DNA of 64,000 nt from Bathymodiolus brooksi (lineage: Eukaryota > Mollusca > Bivalvia > Mytilida > Modiolidae), in assembly GCA_963680875.1 (NCBI GenBank), contig OY804575.1:107907005-107971004 (forward strand), read 5' to 3'. Positions within the stretch are counted from its first letter, which is position 1. Each line of letters starts with the position of its first letter. The position numbers and the translations under genes are program-made. This document shows positions 36,901 to 47,717 of the stretch, piece by piece. The notes below the pieces were generated by a model. The model was not told the origin of the DNA, ran no database searches, and worked only from the letters and a program-made list of their open reading frames with translations.

Positions 36901-39900
36901 GATGTTATGTTGTCACCACTATCAACTGTGTCATCAATCTCTATAACCTGCTGATTGCTTAGAAACTCTGGCTCGGCAATAAACAGTTGTTCACTGGTCA
37001 TTACAGAAGTTATCCTGAAAGTAAATAAATCGACTGTTTTTATCAACTTTATGTAATCTATTTTATCCACGTCCACTATGAGTAATAGTCATCTCTTCAA
37101 AAATATACAAGCTTGGTTTTTTTTAAATATCTTGTAACCTTTTTGCATCTCCATATTACTTTAATTGACCAATGAGAGCACCAAAGATTATAGGACTGTT
37201 ATTTTACGACATATAGATTGTCATAATTTTGACAGTTGATATTCGGAATTAAGAAAAAAAACAGTTATAATACCTCCAAGAATCTGCAAACGTCTTGTAA
37301 TCGTTTACCGGTCCGTCCTGGCGGTGAGTGAAATCATCTGACGTGTCTTTGTTTGTACTTGGAACACCACACAAACCCTTTGCTTCGTTTATGTCATAAA
37401 TAGATGGTTTAACAGAAATCATGGTAATAAATTTTGACGAAGTTGATACTCTAATGCGAATCTCAGTTCCAATTGGTAGAGTTACCTGCGTAAAAAGATA
37501 AAAATTGTATATAATAATATTTTCATAAAACACATTCAGCGTATATCATCAGCATGCACTATACATCAGAAGAGTGTTCTTCTTTGTACAGTATTTCATG
37601 GTACAGTAACAGAAATTCCCTAGTAACCATTAATATGAATATTAAACAGGTGTAATTGTATAATCAAAACGTAGATATCAAATTCAGTGCGACGCGTTTC
37701 TGGAATAACATTCATCAGTTACGCTCAAATTCGAAAGTTTGGAAAGCCAAATAATATAATGTTTTTGGAACAATAAAACCAAATGGTGTAATCAGGATAG
37801 CCAATATCGGCTTAAGTCACCGATGCCTGAGGGAGGGGAACCTTAGTTTTGATAATAATTACATTGTTCAGGAACTTTAAATTTCAGTAATAAATATATT
37901 TAATAGACTATGTCAGTACAGAAGCACTGACTACTGAGTGGATGATAACCTCGGAAACTAATAGTCCACCAGCAGAGGTATCGACCTGTAGTAATAAAAA
38001 CGTAGATGTCAAATTCAGGTACGCTCAAAATCAATATAGCATAATGAATTCTGAAATCTTACAACATACTGTTTGATTTTGTTTCCATGCCAACCACATT
38101 TTATATACAACATATATTTTTAGTGAGAGTGTGTCTATTTGTACATTTAACGAAATGGTTCATATACAATTCATTCAGTTATGATTTGAAGAAGATCTAG
38201 TTGATTGTTGTAAAGGAACCAAGCCAAGTTATATAGTTAGCTAATATTTAGTTAATCCATATAACAACTGATAATGTGATTTGGAGAACACGTCTTAGTT
38301 GTAAAGTCTCCATAGTATACAACCTTGTAGTCGTTGCCATATTGTTCTATTAACATGTCACTATCATCACAGCTGTTCAATTCTATTACTGGCTGTTGTA
38401 GTAGCTGCTTGGCATTCCTAGAAATAGTTTCACATGTCCGTAAAACAAACAACGAGTTCCGACTTCTGATTGCTATACCACAATGACACGATGAGCCCTG
38501 CCATCCATGCCCGCAGTTGGTAAATAATAAATGGACCTATAAGAAAGGAAGACTATCAAATGTGATTTAAGTATATGTGTGCATTTAATCTGAAACTTAA
38601 TATGATAGCATTCGCTTGTTATACATAAACTGCATTCGTATCTTCTAAGTTGGAGAGTCGAGACATAAGCTACCTACATAATATTTCTAAGCACGTTTTG
38701 TGTTATGGTCTTAAGAAATGTCAAACAATACATTTGGCCTTAATACGAAAAATAATATTTTTGCTGTTTACAAAATCACATGAATACATTGTATTTATTT
38801 TATCTGCCATTATACGTAACAATTGGAATAGAGGTTTTACATCAGTATATTTGAGATCATCCAGTATCATTCTATTAAAAGCTTATGATATCAAAACATC
38901 CTTTATTCTGATAAATTCATACATGAAATATATGTAGGTGACATTATCAATGTAACTGTTCCAGGTTACTTCTTCATTTATAACACCTCTGTTGGATGAC
39001 CATCACAAACATATTGTTTAATTTTCATATTGAAATATGACGAAATATGGATTTGTAGTAATATATGGAACTTCTAAGTAATCAGTTATAATCCGGAAAA
39101 ACATTATTCTCTCAAATGTTTTTCTTAATTTAATCGTATGATTTTCAGTTAACGTTATAATAATACTTAACTATAAGTGTCTGAAGGAGGTAAAAATAAA
39201 TGCACAATCATGTACATACCCAGAAAGGACCTTTGTCATTCCTGTACATCACAAATTCTCCAACTTCCATGTAATGATACGGTTTACCATCAAACGTTGT
39301 TATGTGGGGATCATTATATGATTGACACAGTCTATTTGTCAATGTAGAATCTTTATCTATAACAGTTATCTACAACATAAACATGTTTTTTATCTCTTGA
39401 TTATAGTTGTTTAGTATTGAAATTTATATTTCTGCTATTATGTACATATTAATAAAATAAAGATTCCCCATTGATTATCAGAAGGCGTCAGTCAAAAGTC
39501 TATATTCCGCAGGAACGCCAGATAAGAAGCTTTGCTTGTAAATATATTCATCGTGTTCACGTTATAAATACTGCATATGAAATAACTGCTGAAATATCTT
39601 CAGACTACAACAACTATGACAGAAATGATGATGACAGTACATCTAAAGTTCTCCTGCCTAGGACACATGTGCCCGTAGTTGATATTGGCTGTCCTGTTTA
39701 GACCCAGTAGTTTTCTTGTGCTGTCCTGTTTAGACCCAAGTAGTTTTCTTGTGCTGTCCTGTTAGACCCAGTAGTTTTCTTGTGCTGTCCTGTTTAGACC
39801 CAGTAGTTTTTCTTGCACTCAACAATGTTTTGTATTACTAGGTTTTCCAATCTGTTGACTTTAACATGAAGAAGAAATTTTGACTAATCAAATTTCAAAG

Positions 39901-42900
39901 ACCAGGAAAGATTTTAAAATACAATACAGTTATCTCTATTCTAATGTAATCATCTATAATTGTGCATAAATGTGTATTGTCACATTATTGACAAAATGAC
40001 GTAAGCGGTAATCGGCTAAAGTTATCTCATGATGTTTCAATAGTGGAATTGATACCGTGAAAATTACACTATTGTCCAATCACAAACCAGGAATATTAAG
40101 CAACCACATTAGAATTATGACTAATTAAATTTCAAAGACCAGGAAAGGTTTCCTAACTTTTATACATTATACTACCTTTATGTCTGGAATTTGAATGTCT
40201 TTCCAAATGTCATTGAGTGTAGTAACAGTCGTTGTTGAAAGCTGAATATATGTTGACCTGTCTTGTTGATTGTAAATCCCGTCACTGAATCCATAAACCT
40301 TTAAATACTTTGTTGCATTCCAATCGAGAGTTGAGAGTATGATGCCACAGAATTCTGCTTTGAAAACAACATCTCTACTTACAATGTTATTAACGCATGA
40401 AGACCTCGTATCATCATGTTCCGGTTGAAAGACGTTAATATTTTGACTACATTGTGGCATAAAATCACTGTGTGATGAAATACAACCAATAGGTACTGTT
40501 GATGCAAATCCAACGTTGACGATTTCTCCTTCAATAACTGTATATTCATAATTCTCAGGCTGAAATAAAATGATCATATGTATATGCTCATGTAAATTCA
40601 TGTAAAAATAAGTAAGGTTTAACACCGGAAAATACGATTTACCGTAATGCTCGCCCCCTGTTTAAAACAAAAATCTAAGAATTTTCCAAAACATATTTAT
40701 TGCCGATTTGTTCTGAAATCTATTCTGACTTTGAATATCCATATTTTATCAAATTTGGCACAAAAATGTCTGGTCATTCCCAGCTAACAGTACTGTGTAG
40801 CACAATTTGCTGTTTCCTTTTAAGATTGAACTACTTAACTTAGAGTTAATAGAGTTTAAATGATGTATAAATGTTTCCCTAATAATTCAATTCTTCCATG
40901 GTTTCTAGAAGAAAATTTGTATATAGGCTTATAATTTAATTACGTATAATCCAGCTGCAAACACTTGACTTTGAATAAATGGACCAGGTACCGAACCAAC
41001 AGAATACCGTTGTCTGACTGAGCACTGTACCTAAAGAAGATAATGTATTAAACATAATTTATATTCAGTCAAATTTTATGCGTTTCCTTACAAACCATTT
41101 GTAAAAAACAAAAACATATATTTGAACGCTTATTTTCATCTCATATTGCTGACATAAATCATTCGTATACCCGTTTTTCTTATGAACATATATTCCAACA
41201 CATTATGTTGTAAAAAGAAGGCAGATAGATTACATTTTACAACGTATCTAAATAAAATTATATACTTAATAGTTAATTTTTATTTGATTGCATTTTACAG
41301 ATAGATTATGAGTGATGAAAATGATGTAAATTGATGAATTTTATAAACAAATGGTGTTCCAGGTATACATATTACAAAGTTTATCCCCGTTTCCTCACTG
41401 ATATTGTTTACAAGATGTGCTTATTATTGAAATTTACAGTCCCTTAAAAAATGTAATTATTATCAAAAAATAAGATTCTCCAACCTCCGGCATAGGTGAT
41501 CTTGGCTATCATGTTTATGCCCTTTTGCTTTCTTGCTCCAATGATTTTGCATTATTTCCCTGTGTGTGTACCTGATGACGGTTATTACAGAAACGCGTCT
41601 TACCCACTAATTCAGATATCTAGTGTTTATTATTACACCTGTACTGAAGGAATACAAGTCCCCGAGGGTATTATCCGCTCGTTATTCAGTTCTTCGGCTG
41701 TGGTTTATTAGATGCATTTATCATTGAAAAATAACGCGCCAAATAAATGAAGGGGCAATCAATAATGAACAAATCAGAGAAATTGGCAACAGTGGATACA
41801 CTACACATAGGACGAAGAAAAACAAAAAACTAAAAGATGTGCAACACTGACCCTACCAAAGATCGGGGGTAAACCCAGGCGACCGTGAAGGACAAGCAGT
41901 TATTGCCTCTTATAAGACAACCGTCCTGTTACTCATATATTACGCTATACGTATACAAGCGCAAATTAGAGATGAGCCCTCTATACAAAGAACTGGAGGT
42001 AAAGACAGAACGAGCATCGTTTTATGGCGATATCGTAGCGGACATTACAACACGGAACTCAGAACGTAAAGACATATGATAGGACAAAATGTTGGACATC
42101 ACTATCCGCAAACATACACAAAAAGACACAATAAGTCATGAGTCCTCCTACAAAATAACTGGAGGTAAAGAAGAACCGAACTTCGTTTTTATGTTGAAAT
42201 TGTAATGGACATCACACAACGGAACTAAGAAAGTAAAGACAGATGATAGGTTTGGTTTATCGTGCTTAATACCACTTTCAACAATACTTCAGTTATATCG
42301 TGGCAGTCAGTTTTATTGGTGGAGGAAACCGAGTACCCTGAGAAAACAAGTCACTGACAAACGTTTATCACATAATGTTGTATCGAGTACATCTCGCCAT
42401 GAACGGGGCTCGAACTCATAGCATTAGTGGTGATAGGCACTGATTGCACATACAGTTGTAAAGCCAACTACCATATGATGACGACCACGACGGCCTCTCA
42501 CATAATAGGACAACACAAAAAAACTAAAAAGATAAGAAAACATACCCACACCGCTGTATTTATCATTAAACCTATTTGCTATCCTGCTTAAGTCCTTGGT
42601 TTGCTTGCTCCCAAAGACCTTGAATTATATGGTTTCCCAACCTTTTGATATTGAATGTACCTGATGGGGATTATGGCAGAGGCACTCTGTACGCACTAAA
42701 TTAGTCTTTTTGTTCAATCTTTATTTTTCAGTGAAGTGTTTTACCGACCATTGTATGTGTTTTTCCAATTTATTTTTTGCCATTTTTGTTTCCAATGTAC
42801 AACTTCTGACTACCTCTTTAGTATACCGTAGTGACGTAACACTCGGTCTTCTAACCCTTCAATATTTAAATAAGTAGATGGACTTTTCATGAAATAGAAA

Positions 42901-43190
42901 ATATAAACCTGAGATTGTATTGTTGCAGTTATTGGTGTTTAATGCCACTTTCAACAATATATCAGTTTTATTCTGCAATCAATTGGTATATATGAATATA
43001 CCATTGCTCTTTATGTCTACAATACAAATAATAATATTCTGGTACCTGAATCATGTAACGAAAAGAGTAAGAAACAGTCAACTATAGCATGGATGTGAAA
43101 AACGACATATTTGAAACGATTGGAACGACGCTTGTCTAAAATCTTTTTCAATAGAGTATGACAATTGTCTTGGATTTATTTTACATTGCA

Positions 43191-43227
<37 letters not shown>

Positions 43228-45633
43228 TATTGTGAGTGCACCATCGATAGAAAAAATGTACTTGCTATCGCTGGAAAACAGGCAAGAAAAGTCCATCAAC
43301 GCCTTTCTACCTTTTTGTAAAGTTAATACATACATTAGTACATATATTGCATTTTGTTTCACGGAGAAAACCTGTGTATGAATGAGTTGTCGCAAGTCAT
43401 TTACAAACTGTATCACTTAAGTATTTGTCGAGTACACCTCGCTATGAACTAGAATCGAACTCACAATTTTAGTGGTGATAAATTCAGATATTATAGTACC
43501 GATCTATTCCAACCTAACACGCAAGTTTTTTGTTCTATCTTGGCGACAGCTCTACGCTAATGTGGAAAGCAGAGATGGTCGCAAAACATTTATCCTCAAT
43601 ACATCCAAAACAGTCTTATAGAGAATTTCTGCTTTGCTATATGAAGATATGTTTTCTGTTTTCTTCTGGGCATTCGATCGCATGTCCTTTTGATTTACTA
43701 ATTCGAAATGCCCCTTATGTATCATCAATCTCTTTTCTAATCCTGTTCTCAGAAACCGCTGCCTTTGGTCTAAAACAATTATCTTTTTTTTCCTAAACAA
43801 TTTATCTAAAGTAACATATCTCAAAAATAAACTGTAGCACACAGTTTCAACTGAACAAATTTCATAAATTAAGGTAGCACTATACAAATATTTTTTTCCT
43901 CCATTCTTCCATCTGAAAACAGCTGTAACTTTCTTTATATTGCATCAAAATTAACAAATGAGGTACCATTTGAAAGAAAAAAGATATATCTTTCCACTGA
44001 TTATAATGTCATGATTATGCAACAATTACATAATTAATTATTATGCAATTAGTAGCAAAATATTGATGTGTGCACTTGACCAAAATTAGCTGTTTCATGA
44101 TTATTCAAATGGTAAAACTTTTTACATTATCTTAATCAAAACAGCATGACCTCCAAAACAGTGTCTCAGATTTTTCCTGTGATGTTTCAATCTCTCTTAA
44201 AGCCGCATTATGTGCATACAGCCAGACTTCACAAGATTTCACCAACTCTAATTGTGTGTAGAATATGTTCTATTAATTCTATCAGAAATTCGAGACACTG
44301 TTTTGCATATAATAGGTCTAAGAACAACATATACCAAAACCAAGCCTCTAGAGGTACCAATTACAGGAACTAATTTCATTCAAAGTCGATATTTTATGTC
44401 AAAAATTGTAGTGGAAAAATCCCAAAAGTTGTAATTTTCTTCTTGGTACTCCATTTTCTTGAATAAAAGTCACAAATGTGTTATGGGAACACTTCAGCAA
44501 TGATTTGACCAGAAAGATAGAATTTCTTCACACAAACTCTAAATATAGCTGGAAAATGCACACCCTATGCGGTAAACACATGAAATTGGCGGGAGAAGTT
44601 ACATCACTCTGACCAATCTTGAGGTTAACTGCCTACTGATAAGGTCAAAACTCCACCTCCACTGACCAGACGTGAACCACTAATTATAACAGGAATCACC
44701 TGGAACCTTAGTTTGCTTATTATGTGTATTCTTCCCTTTTAGTTGGATTTTACTAAATGAAAATTATACATTAGATATTTTGAAATAAATTCCATTGCAA
44801 ATAACTAATTTATTTCTTTTGGTATTTATGAAAAGTTAGCTACATCCATGCTACTTTCCCCTTCATTTAATGGAATCTTCTTTATCTCAAGTATTACTGG
44901 TAATAATTAACAAAGGACTGCCCACTTGTTTTTATCATCTCTGATTCAAGCACGTGTGTTTGTTTACAAAACTAATTAAAAGTAATGCTCATTAATGGTA
45001 GATCATATCTGAATTATTTTTTCACCTGTGTATCAAGAATATTGTAATAAAATAAAAATTTATTAAAACAATTTTTGATGAAAAAATGTCAATTTTTGTA
45101 TAGTGCTACCTTAAATATAAATAATTTCGCCTGTAAACGGCAAATGGAGGTAACATCTTAAAATAGACCAACAGAAAAAAACTCATACTAATACATCAAG
45201 ATATGCCTGCCTCGTCGTAGATTGGTCGGTTTCAAATATGACATGACCACATAAGAGATATCGCTAGATGCTAGCACATGGCGAATTTTTTTTAGATTGA
45301 CTTCAGTATTCTTTGGAAGGAAATATATTTATGACATCATATTTTGTTAAAGAGTTACCTCCATATTCATATTGTATGAGTGTGTCCAGTCGCTACCTTT
45401 AAGTACAGTTGTGTTAATGTTGCTATATGAAATATTTTTGTAACTGGTAACACTGTTTCCATTTATGTACCAATACACATCGTAAACATAAGTCACATTC
45501 GGAATGTCATCAAAATTACATTTAAATACAGGTAATAAACTTGGTGTTGATTCGACGTTAGGAATTTGATAAGCAGGTCCGTCTATCAGTACAGATTCAA
45601 CTGTTGGAGATACCGTACTGTTTGGAAATGATG
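30850..45633 (-). CDS. VWDE-like gene copy B with membrane anchor (E1-E13 and TM)
   Basis: Fourteen - strand exons: E1 45359-45633, E2 40944-41030, E3 40176-40559, E4 39220-39369, E5 38324-38536, E6 37274-37485, E7 36618-37014, E8 36110-36262, E9 35267-35453, E10 34392-34576, E11 33896-34098, E12 32999-33250, E13 31833-31869, TM 30850-30946. E1 to E11 chain in phase. E4-E6 form a von Willebrand D domain ([14 protein letters not shown] to GLCGVPS...DDF), E9-E10 one EGF domain with six cysteines, E7 a Ser/Asp linker with a furin-like RTKR site. The family is extracellular. E11 (phase 2) and E12 (phase 0) do not join directly, so a small exon or a different donor is missing. No first exon with a signal peptide was found. 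Likely type I membrane protein. Confidence 0.8.
31205..31412 (+). repeat. tRNA-derived SINE at both duplication edges
   Basis: Head partly deleted (GTAATTGAACTTATCACCAC), then TGATGTTGTGAGTTCGAATA, body and tail GAAATATTGTTGAAAGTGGC. Sequence to its left matches L1; sequence to its right matches the right side of the SINE at 47.0 kb. Confidence 0.85.
31833..31869 (-). CDS. Copy B exon E13: short stalk
   Basis: 37 nt by using GTATTTG as donor ([12 protein letters not shown] plus G). The donor used in C (GTAAGG after TCTTCAG) is mutated in B. Both options leave phase 1, matching the TM exon. Confidence 0.55.
31870..32998 (-). other. Copy B intron E12-E13
   Basis: Matches C up to about 32.57 kb except for the element inserted in C. 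32570-32950 differs from C and holds a short tandem repeat of about 20 bp (32655-32715, AAATATCCGTATTTG). No exon seen. Confidence 0.5.
32999..33250 (-). CDS. Copy B exon E12
   Basis: 252 nt, phase 0 to 0, acceptor GTTTGTAG, donor [55 protein letters not shown] and a last Cys. The basic site is RRKG here against RRKR in C. Confidence 0.75.
33896..34098 (-). CDS. Copy B exon E11
   Basis: 203 nt entering phase 0 (acceptor TTTTTAG). [43 protein letters not shown]. The best donor, GTAAAT, leaves phase 2, which does not match E12. Confidence 0.65.
34392..34576 (-). CDS. Copy B exon E10: EGF second half
   Basis: 185 nt, phase 1 to 0, acceptor TTATAG, donor [19 protein letters not shown] completes the EGF domain; the rest ([17 protein letters not shown]) has two more cysteines. 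Confidence 0.85.
34735..34875. repeat. B-only insertion, possible SINE fragment
   Basis: Absent from the matching site in C (about 53.70 kb). Contains GTTCGAACCCTAGTCGAGTC, which fits an RNA polymerase III B box. Confidence 0.4.
35267..35453 (-). CDS. Copy B exon E9: EGF first half
   Basis: 187 nt. [26 protein letters not shown], then [11 protein letters not shown]. Donor GTAACC. The acceptor (GGTTAAG) has a weak pyrimidine tract but is conserved in all three copies. Confidence 0.8.
36110..36262 (-). CDS. Copy B exon E8
   Basis: 153 nt, acceptor AAAACAG, donor [21 protein letters not shown], two cysteines, ending SCVKDIE. Confidence 0.8.
36618..37014 (-). CDS. Copy B exon E7: Ser/Asp linker with RTKR site
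   Basis: 397 nt, phase 2 to 0, donor GTATGT. Encodes [17 protein letters not shown], a Cys-containing stretch (YCVCERQ, VQCNLTE, QYCSG), then RTKRSVSSS and a run of Ser before [16 protein letters not shown]. The RTKR motif fits proprotein-convertase cleavage. Confidence 0.85.
37274..37485 (-). CDS. Copy B exon E6: VWD domain end
   Basis: 212 nt, phase 0 to 2, acceptor TTACGCAG, donor GTATTA. Encodes [29 protein letters not shown] and [16 protein letters not shown], the LCG...DDF end typical of VWD. Confidence 0.85.
37665..38040. repeat. Mussel interspersed repeat in copy B
   Basis: GCGACGCGTTTCTGGAATAA, ACCGATGCCTGAGGGAGGGG, GCACTGACTACTGAGTGGAT, TAATAGTCCACCAGC and GAGGTATCGACC. The same insertion sits at the same intron position in C (56545-56935), so it predates the duplication. 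Confidence 0.7.
38324..38536 (-). CDS. Copy B exon E5: VWD domain middle
   Basis: 213 nt, 71 codons with six cysteines (TNCGHGW, SCHCG, RTCET, NSCDD). Ends DYK before GTTGTA, the only donor giving the phase 0 that E6 needs. The frame stays open 22 codons further to 38252, so a longer exon cannot be excluded. Confidence 0.75.
39220..39369 (-). CDS. Copy B exon E4: start of VWD domain
   Basis: 150 nt, 50 codons, donor GTATGT. Contains [20 protein letters not shown], the classic beginning of a von Willebrand D domain. Confidence 0.9.
39690..39812. repeat. Minisatellite, unit about 33 bp, four copies
   Basis: CTGTCCTGTTTAGACCCAGT followed by AGTTTTCTTGTG repeats four times; the matching intron of C (58530-58622) has three diverged units. 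Confidence 0.85.
40176..40559 (-). CDS. Copy B exon E3
   Basis: 384 nt, 128 codons, acceptor TTATTTCAG, donor GTAGTA. Encodes [11 protein letters not shown]... with four cysteines; no named domain recognised. Differences from C-E3 are crowded into the first 86 residues. Confidence 0.85.
40944..41030 (-). CDS. Copy B exon E2
   Basis: 87 nt, phase 0 to 0, acceptor TTCTTTAG, donor GTAATT. Encodes [17 protein letters not shown] and [14 protein letters not shown]2 differs at one residue seen (Q to L). Confidence 0.75.
41380..41720 (+). repeat. Mussel interspersed repeat in copy B
   Basis: GGTGATCTTGGCTATCATGT, TTGCATTATTTCCCTGTGTG, ACCTGATGACGGTTATTACA, GAAACGCGTCTTACCCAC. Duplicated at 61210-61560. 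Confidence 0.65.
42258..42500 (-). repeat. tRNA-derived SINE copy in copy B
   Basis: Reverse full-length copy: ACCACTTTCAACAATACTTC, CAGTTTTATTGGTGGAGG, CGAGTACATCTCGCCATG and ATTAGTGGTGATAGGCAC. Ortholog of the copy at 61728-61990. Confidence 0.8.
42560..42840 (+). repeat. Mussel repeats including an RT 3'-end block
   Basis: TTGCTATCCTGCTTAAGTCC and GTACCTGATGGGGATTATGG of the interspersed family, then CTTTATTTTTCAGTGAAGTG and TTTAGTAT of the RT 3'-end type. Duplicated at 62045-62320. Confidence 0.5.
42938..43520 (-). repeat. SINE split by another insertion, with (TA)n tract
   Basis: The SINE 3' end (TTTAATGCCACTTTCAACAA) is at 42938 and the rest (GTCGCAAGTCATTTACAAAC, GAACTCACAATTTTAGTGGTG) resumes at about 43385; about 400 bp lie between. 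A (TA)n run at 43193-43222 is expanded relative to C. Confidence 0.6.
43869..45114. mobile_element. piggyBac-like non-autonomous element, TTAA target site
   Basis: The 1238-bp element (43873-45110) begins GGTAGCACTATACAAAT and ends TTTTTGTATAGTGCTACC, flanked by TTAA on both sides. In copy C the same position (63354-63357) has a single TTAA and no insertion. TTAA duplication with terminal inverted repeats is the hallmark of the piggyBac superfamily. No transposase frame. An internal inverted pair (AACAGTGTCTCAGATTT against AAATTCGAGACACTGTT) is present. Confidence 0.85.
45359..45633 (-). CDS. Copy B exon E1
   Basis: 275 nt, acceptor ATTTTAG, donor GTAACT, enters phase 1. Encodes [42 protein letters not shown] and a C-terminal strand ending NMNME; a beta-rich region with several N-glycosylation sites. 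It is the first B exon found; something encoding a signal peptide must precede it. Confidence 0.8.
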
Positions 45634-47695
45634 CTAAAATAAATTACATGTAGCTTGATTATTAATACAGGTATAAGTTAGAACACACGATTATCATGGA
45701 TCAAGTAACCATCAGTCATTTTATTGTGATAGTTTGACATGGTATATGAATTGTAGGTTGCATTGTTGCTTTGTTCAGTTTTATTAATGTACGATTAATA
45801 CCTTTGTCTTAAAAATAATACATGGCTTAGAAACTGTATTTGATTTTACATTTGTGTGTTTAAACCTCAGCTATATCCAAACTTGAAAATAGCAATTATC
45901 ACAAGGAAAATAAGTTATTAAGAATTAAGTACAAAGTGTGTGCCTGATACCGTACATATAGTGTGGGTTATTCTCGACCATCCAGACTACCGCTTACTTC
46001 TAGATTTGCTCTACTCTTACAAAACAAATGAATCTGATTTCCCTTTTGGTATCTCCAAACTGTTCTAAGTGTATGCATAGCCTACTTTCCATAAATCATG
46101 ATATACGATGTAAAATAAGTAATTGTGTATGCATCTTTTCGTTGAAACGCTCTGATAAGTAAATATATCAATCTTTTTAAGTATGGCATTCCGCCTGGAT
46201 TGTTTTAGTGCTATATGTGTGATTGTCATTTGTCATATGGTGGTGTCACTTTTATATTTGGATAAATGTCAATCGACAATCCGCATATGTTTATGTAGCC
46301 TCTATTTAAACTCTATTGTATAAAACAATTTGATATATGTATGAGCAATCCATTCTGATTCGCCGGACGACGGTTTTCCTCCAATATCCTTACAGAAGAA
46401 TAGGAAAGTTCTATAATTTTATTTCCTGTCCTGCACAGTATGATGGTGGAAAGAGTGCTTTCAGAAAAATAGTACAAAAAGCACAACTACTGATTTTATG
46501 CAACTGGGGTGTCTCTGCATTGGTTGACGATAAGAAAAGATGGTAGTCTCCCCGATTGAGGAATGCATTTGCTTGGCGAAACTGTCATTTTTCAGAGACA
46601 GAAGCATTATAATAAAAGTGTAATATATATAATTGCTGTATAAAACAAATATTAACTGGAGAAAACAAATGAATTTGTACAAGGGAAGTCTGGTTGCCAT
46701 GATCCATGGGATGATTGGGAGCCGACATTTTGTTAATTTGGATACAGTGCCGGTTCTTCTATGTCGGCATGCGTGATATAACCGAGATAAGTTGACGGAA
46801 CAAAATCGGGCAAGATGTAACAAAATTGTACTATTTGTGCAACATTCTACATAACCAAACGGGTCGGGACAAACACGATTGGAAGACAATAAGACTTCAC
46901 AGATACTAATTAATCACTTGAGGACAGCAGAACATGAACAAAGACACATTTCACACATTTAGATTACATGAAATATTTATCCAGTTGATTTAAATTTAAA
47001 AAAAAGGGGCCACCGTGGTCGTGATGTTATTGCAGTTCGAATTACGACTATCTATGCAATCAGTATCTATCACCACTAAAGTTTTGAATACGAATCCCGC
47101 TCATGGCGAGGTGTACTCGATACAACATTATGTGATAAAGTTTGTCAGTGATTTGCGACACTTTGGTCGTTTTCTGCGGGTTCTCTGGTTTCCTCCACCA
47201 ATAAAACTGACCGCCACGATATAACTGAAATATTGTTGAAAGTTTCATTAAACAGCATCAAGTAAAAACTGATTCCGAGCCAACCAGTCTTTGCTCTTTC
47301 TCCTGAATGTTGCGTGTTAATTGGAGAAGCAACAAATACCAATTGTATATTATTTAATTTGACCCGATCGGAGCTCGAACACGCGAACAACCACAATCGA
47401 AGCGAGCACACTAACCATTACACCACCGATGTGGTTGTTGCAACATGGATAAGTGAGACAGCATCACTGAACTATTAATGAAAAATAAACCAAAGAGTTA
47501 ATATTATGACAACGCATTACTTAATGATTTCTATTATTAAAGGTAAATCTCTAACCGTGTTGTTTTCTTTATCTTTAACATGTCACTCAAAAAGAAAAAA
47601 ATACAACATTTTCAACATTAATAACATATTTTAATAAATTTAGTAAAAAAATGTTTATAAGCTTAAGTATATACAAATACCGTGTGTAACCTTAC
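45634..47695 (-). other. Interval between copy C and copy B
   Basis: No transmembrane, signal-peptide or terminal exon recognised. Contains RT 3'-end debris near 46.03 kb and a SINE at 47.0 kb. This gap is where C would have to end, or splice across into B. Confidence 0.5.
47005..47266 (+). repeat. tRNA-derived SINE at edge of the B/C duplication
   Basis: CACCGTGGTCGTGATG, CTATCTATGCAATCAGTATC, CTCCACCAATAAAACTGACC and GAAATATTGTTGAAAG. Sequence to its right matches that right of the SINE at 31.2 kb; sequence to its left does not. Confidence 0.85.
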
Positions 47696-47717
47696 CTGAA
47701 GACTCCGGACAAGATTC
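47696..47717 (-). CDS. Copy C exon E13: short stalk
   Basis: 22 nt (ESCPESS plus G), acceptor ATTTTTAG, donor GTAAGG. Very short, supported by conservation with B and by phase. Confidence 0.55.

Noticed and set aside
41496..42079. Two + strand frames of 64-71 codons
   Set aside because: They fall within interspersed repeat sequence that occurs in C with different frames.
44146..44434. Two frames inside the piggyBac-like element
   Set aside because: Neither resembles a transposase and they overlap an internal inverted repeat.
46461..46889. 142-codon - strand frame with cysteines and a hydrophobic stretch between copies C and B
   Set aside because: It could in principle supply a membrane span, but has no splice site in the phase needed by C-E13 or B-E1, no known domain, and no counterpart elsewhere. 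Left as unassigned.
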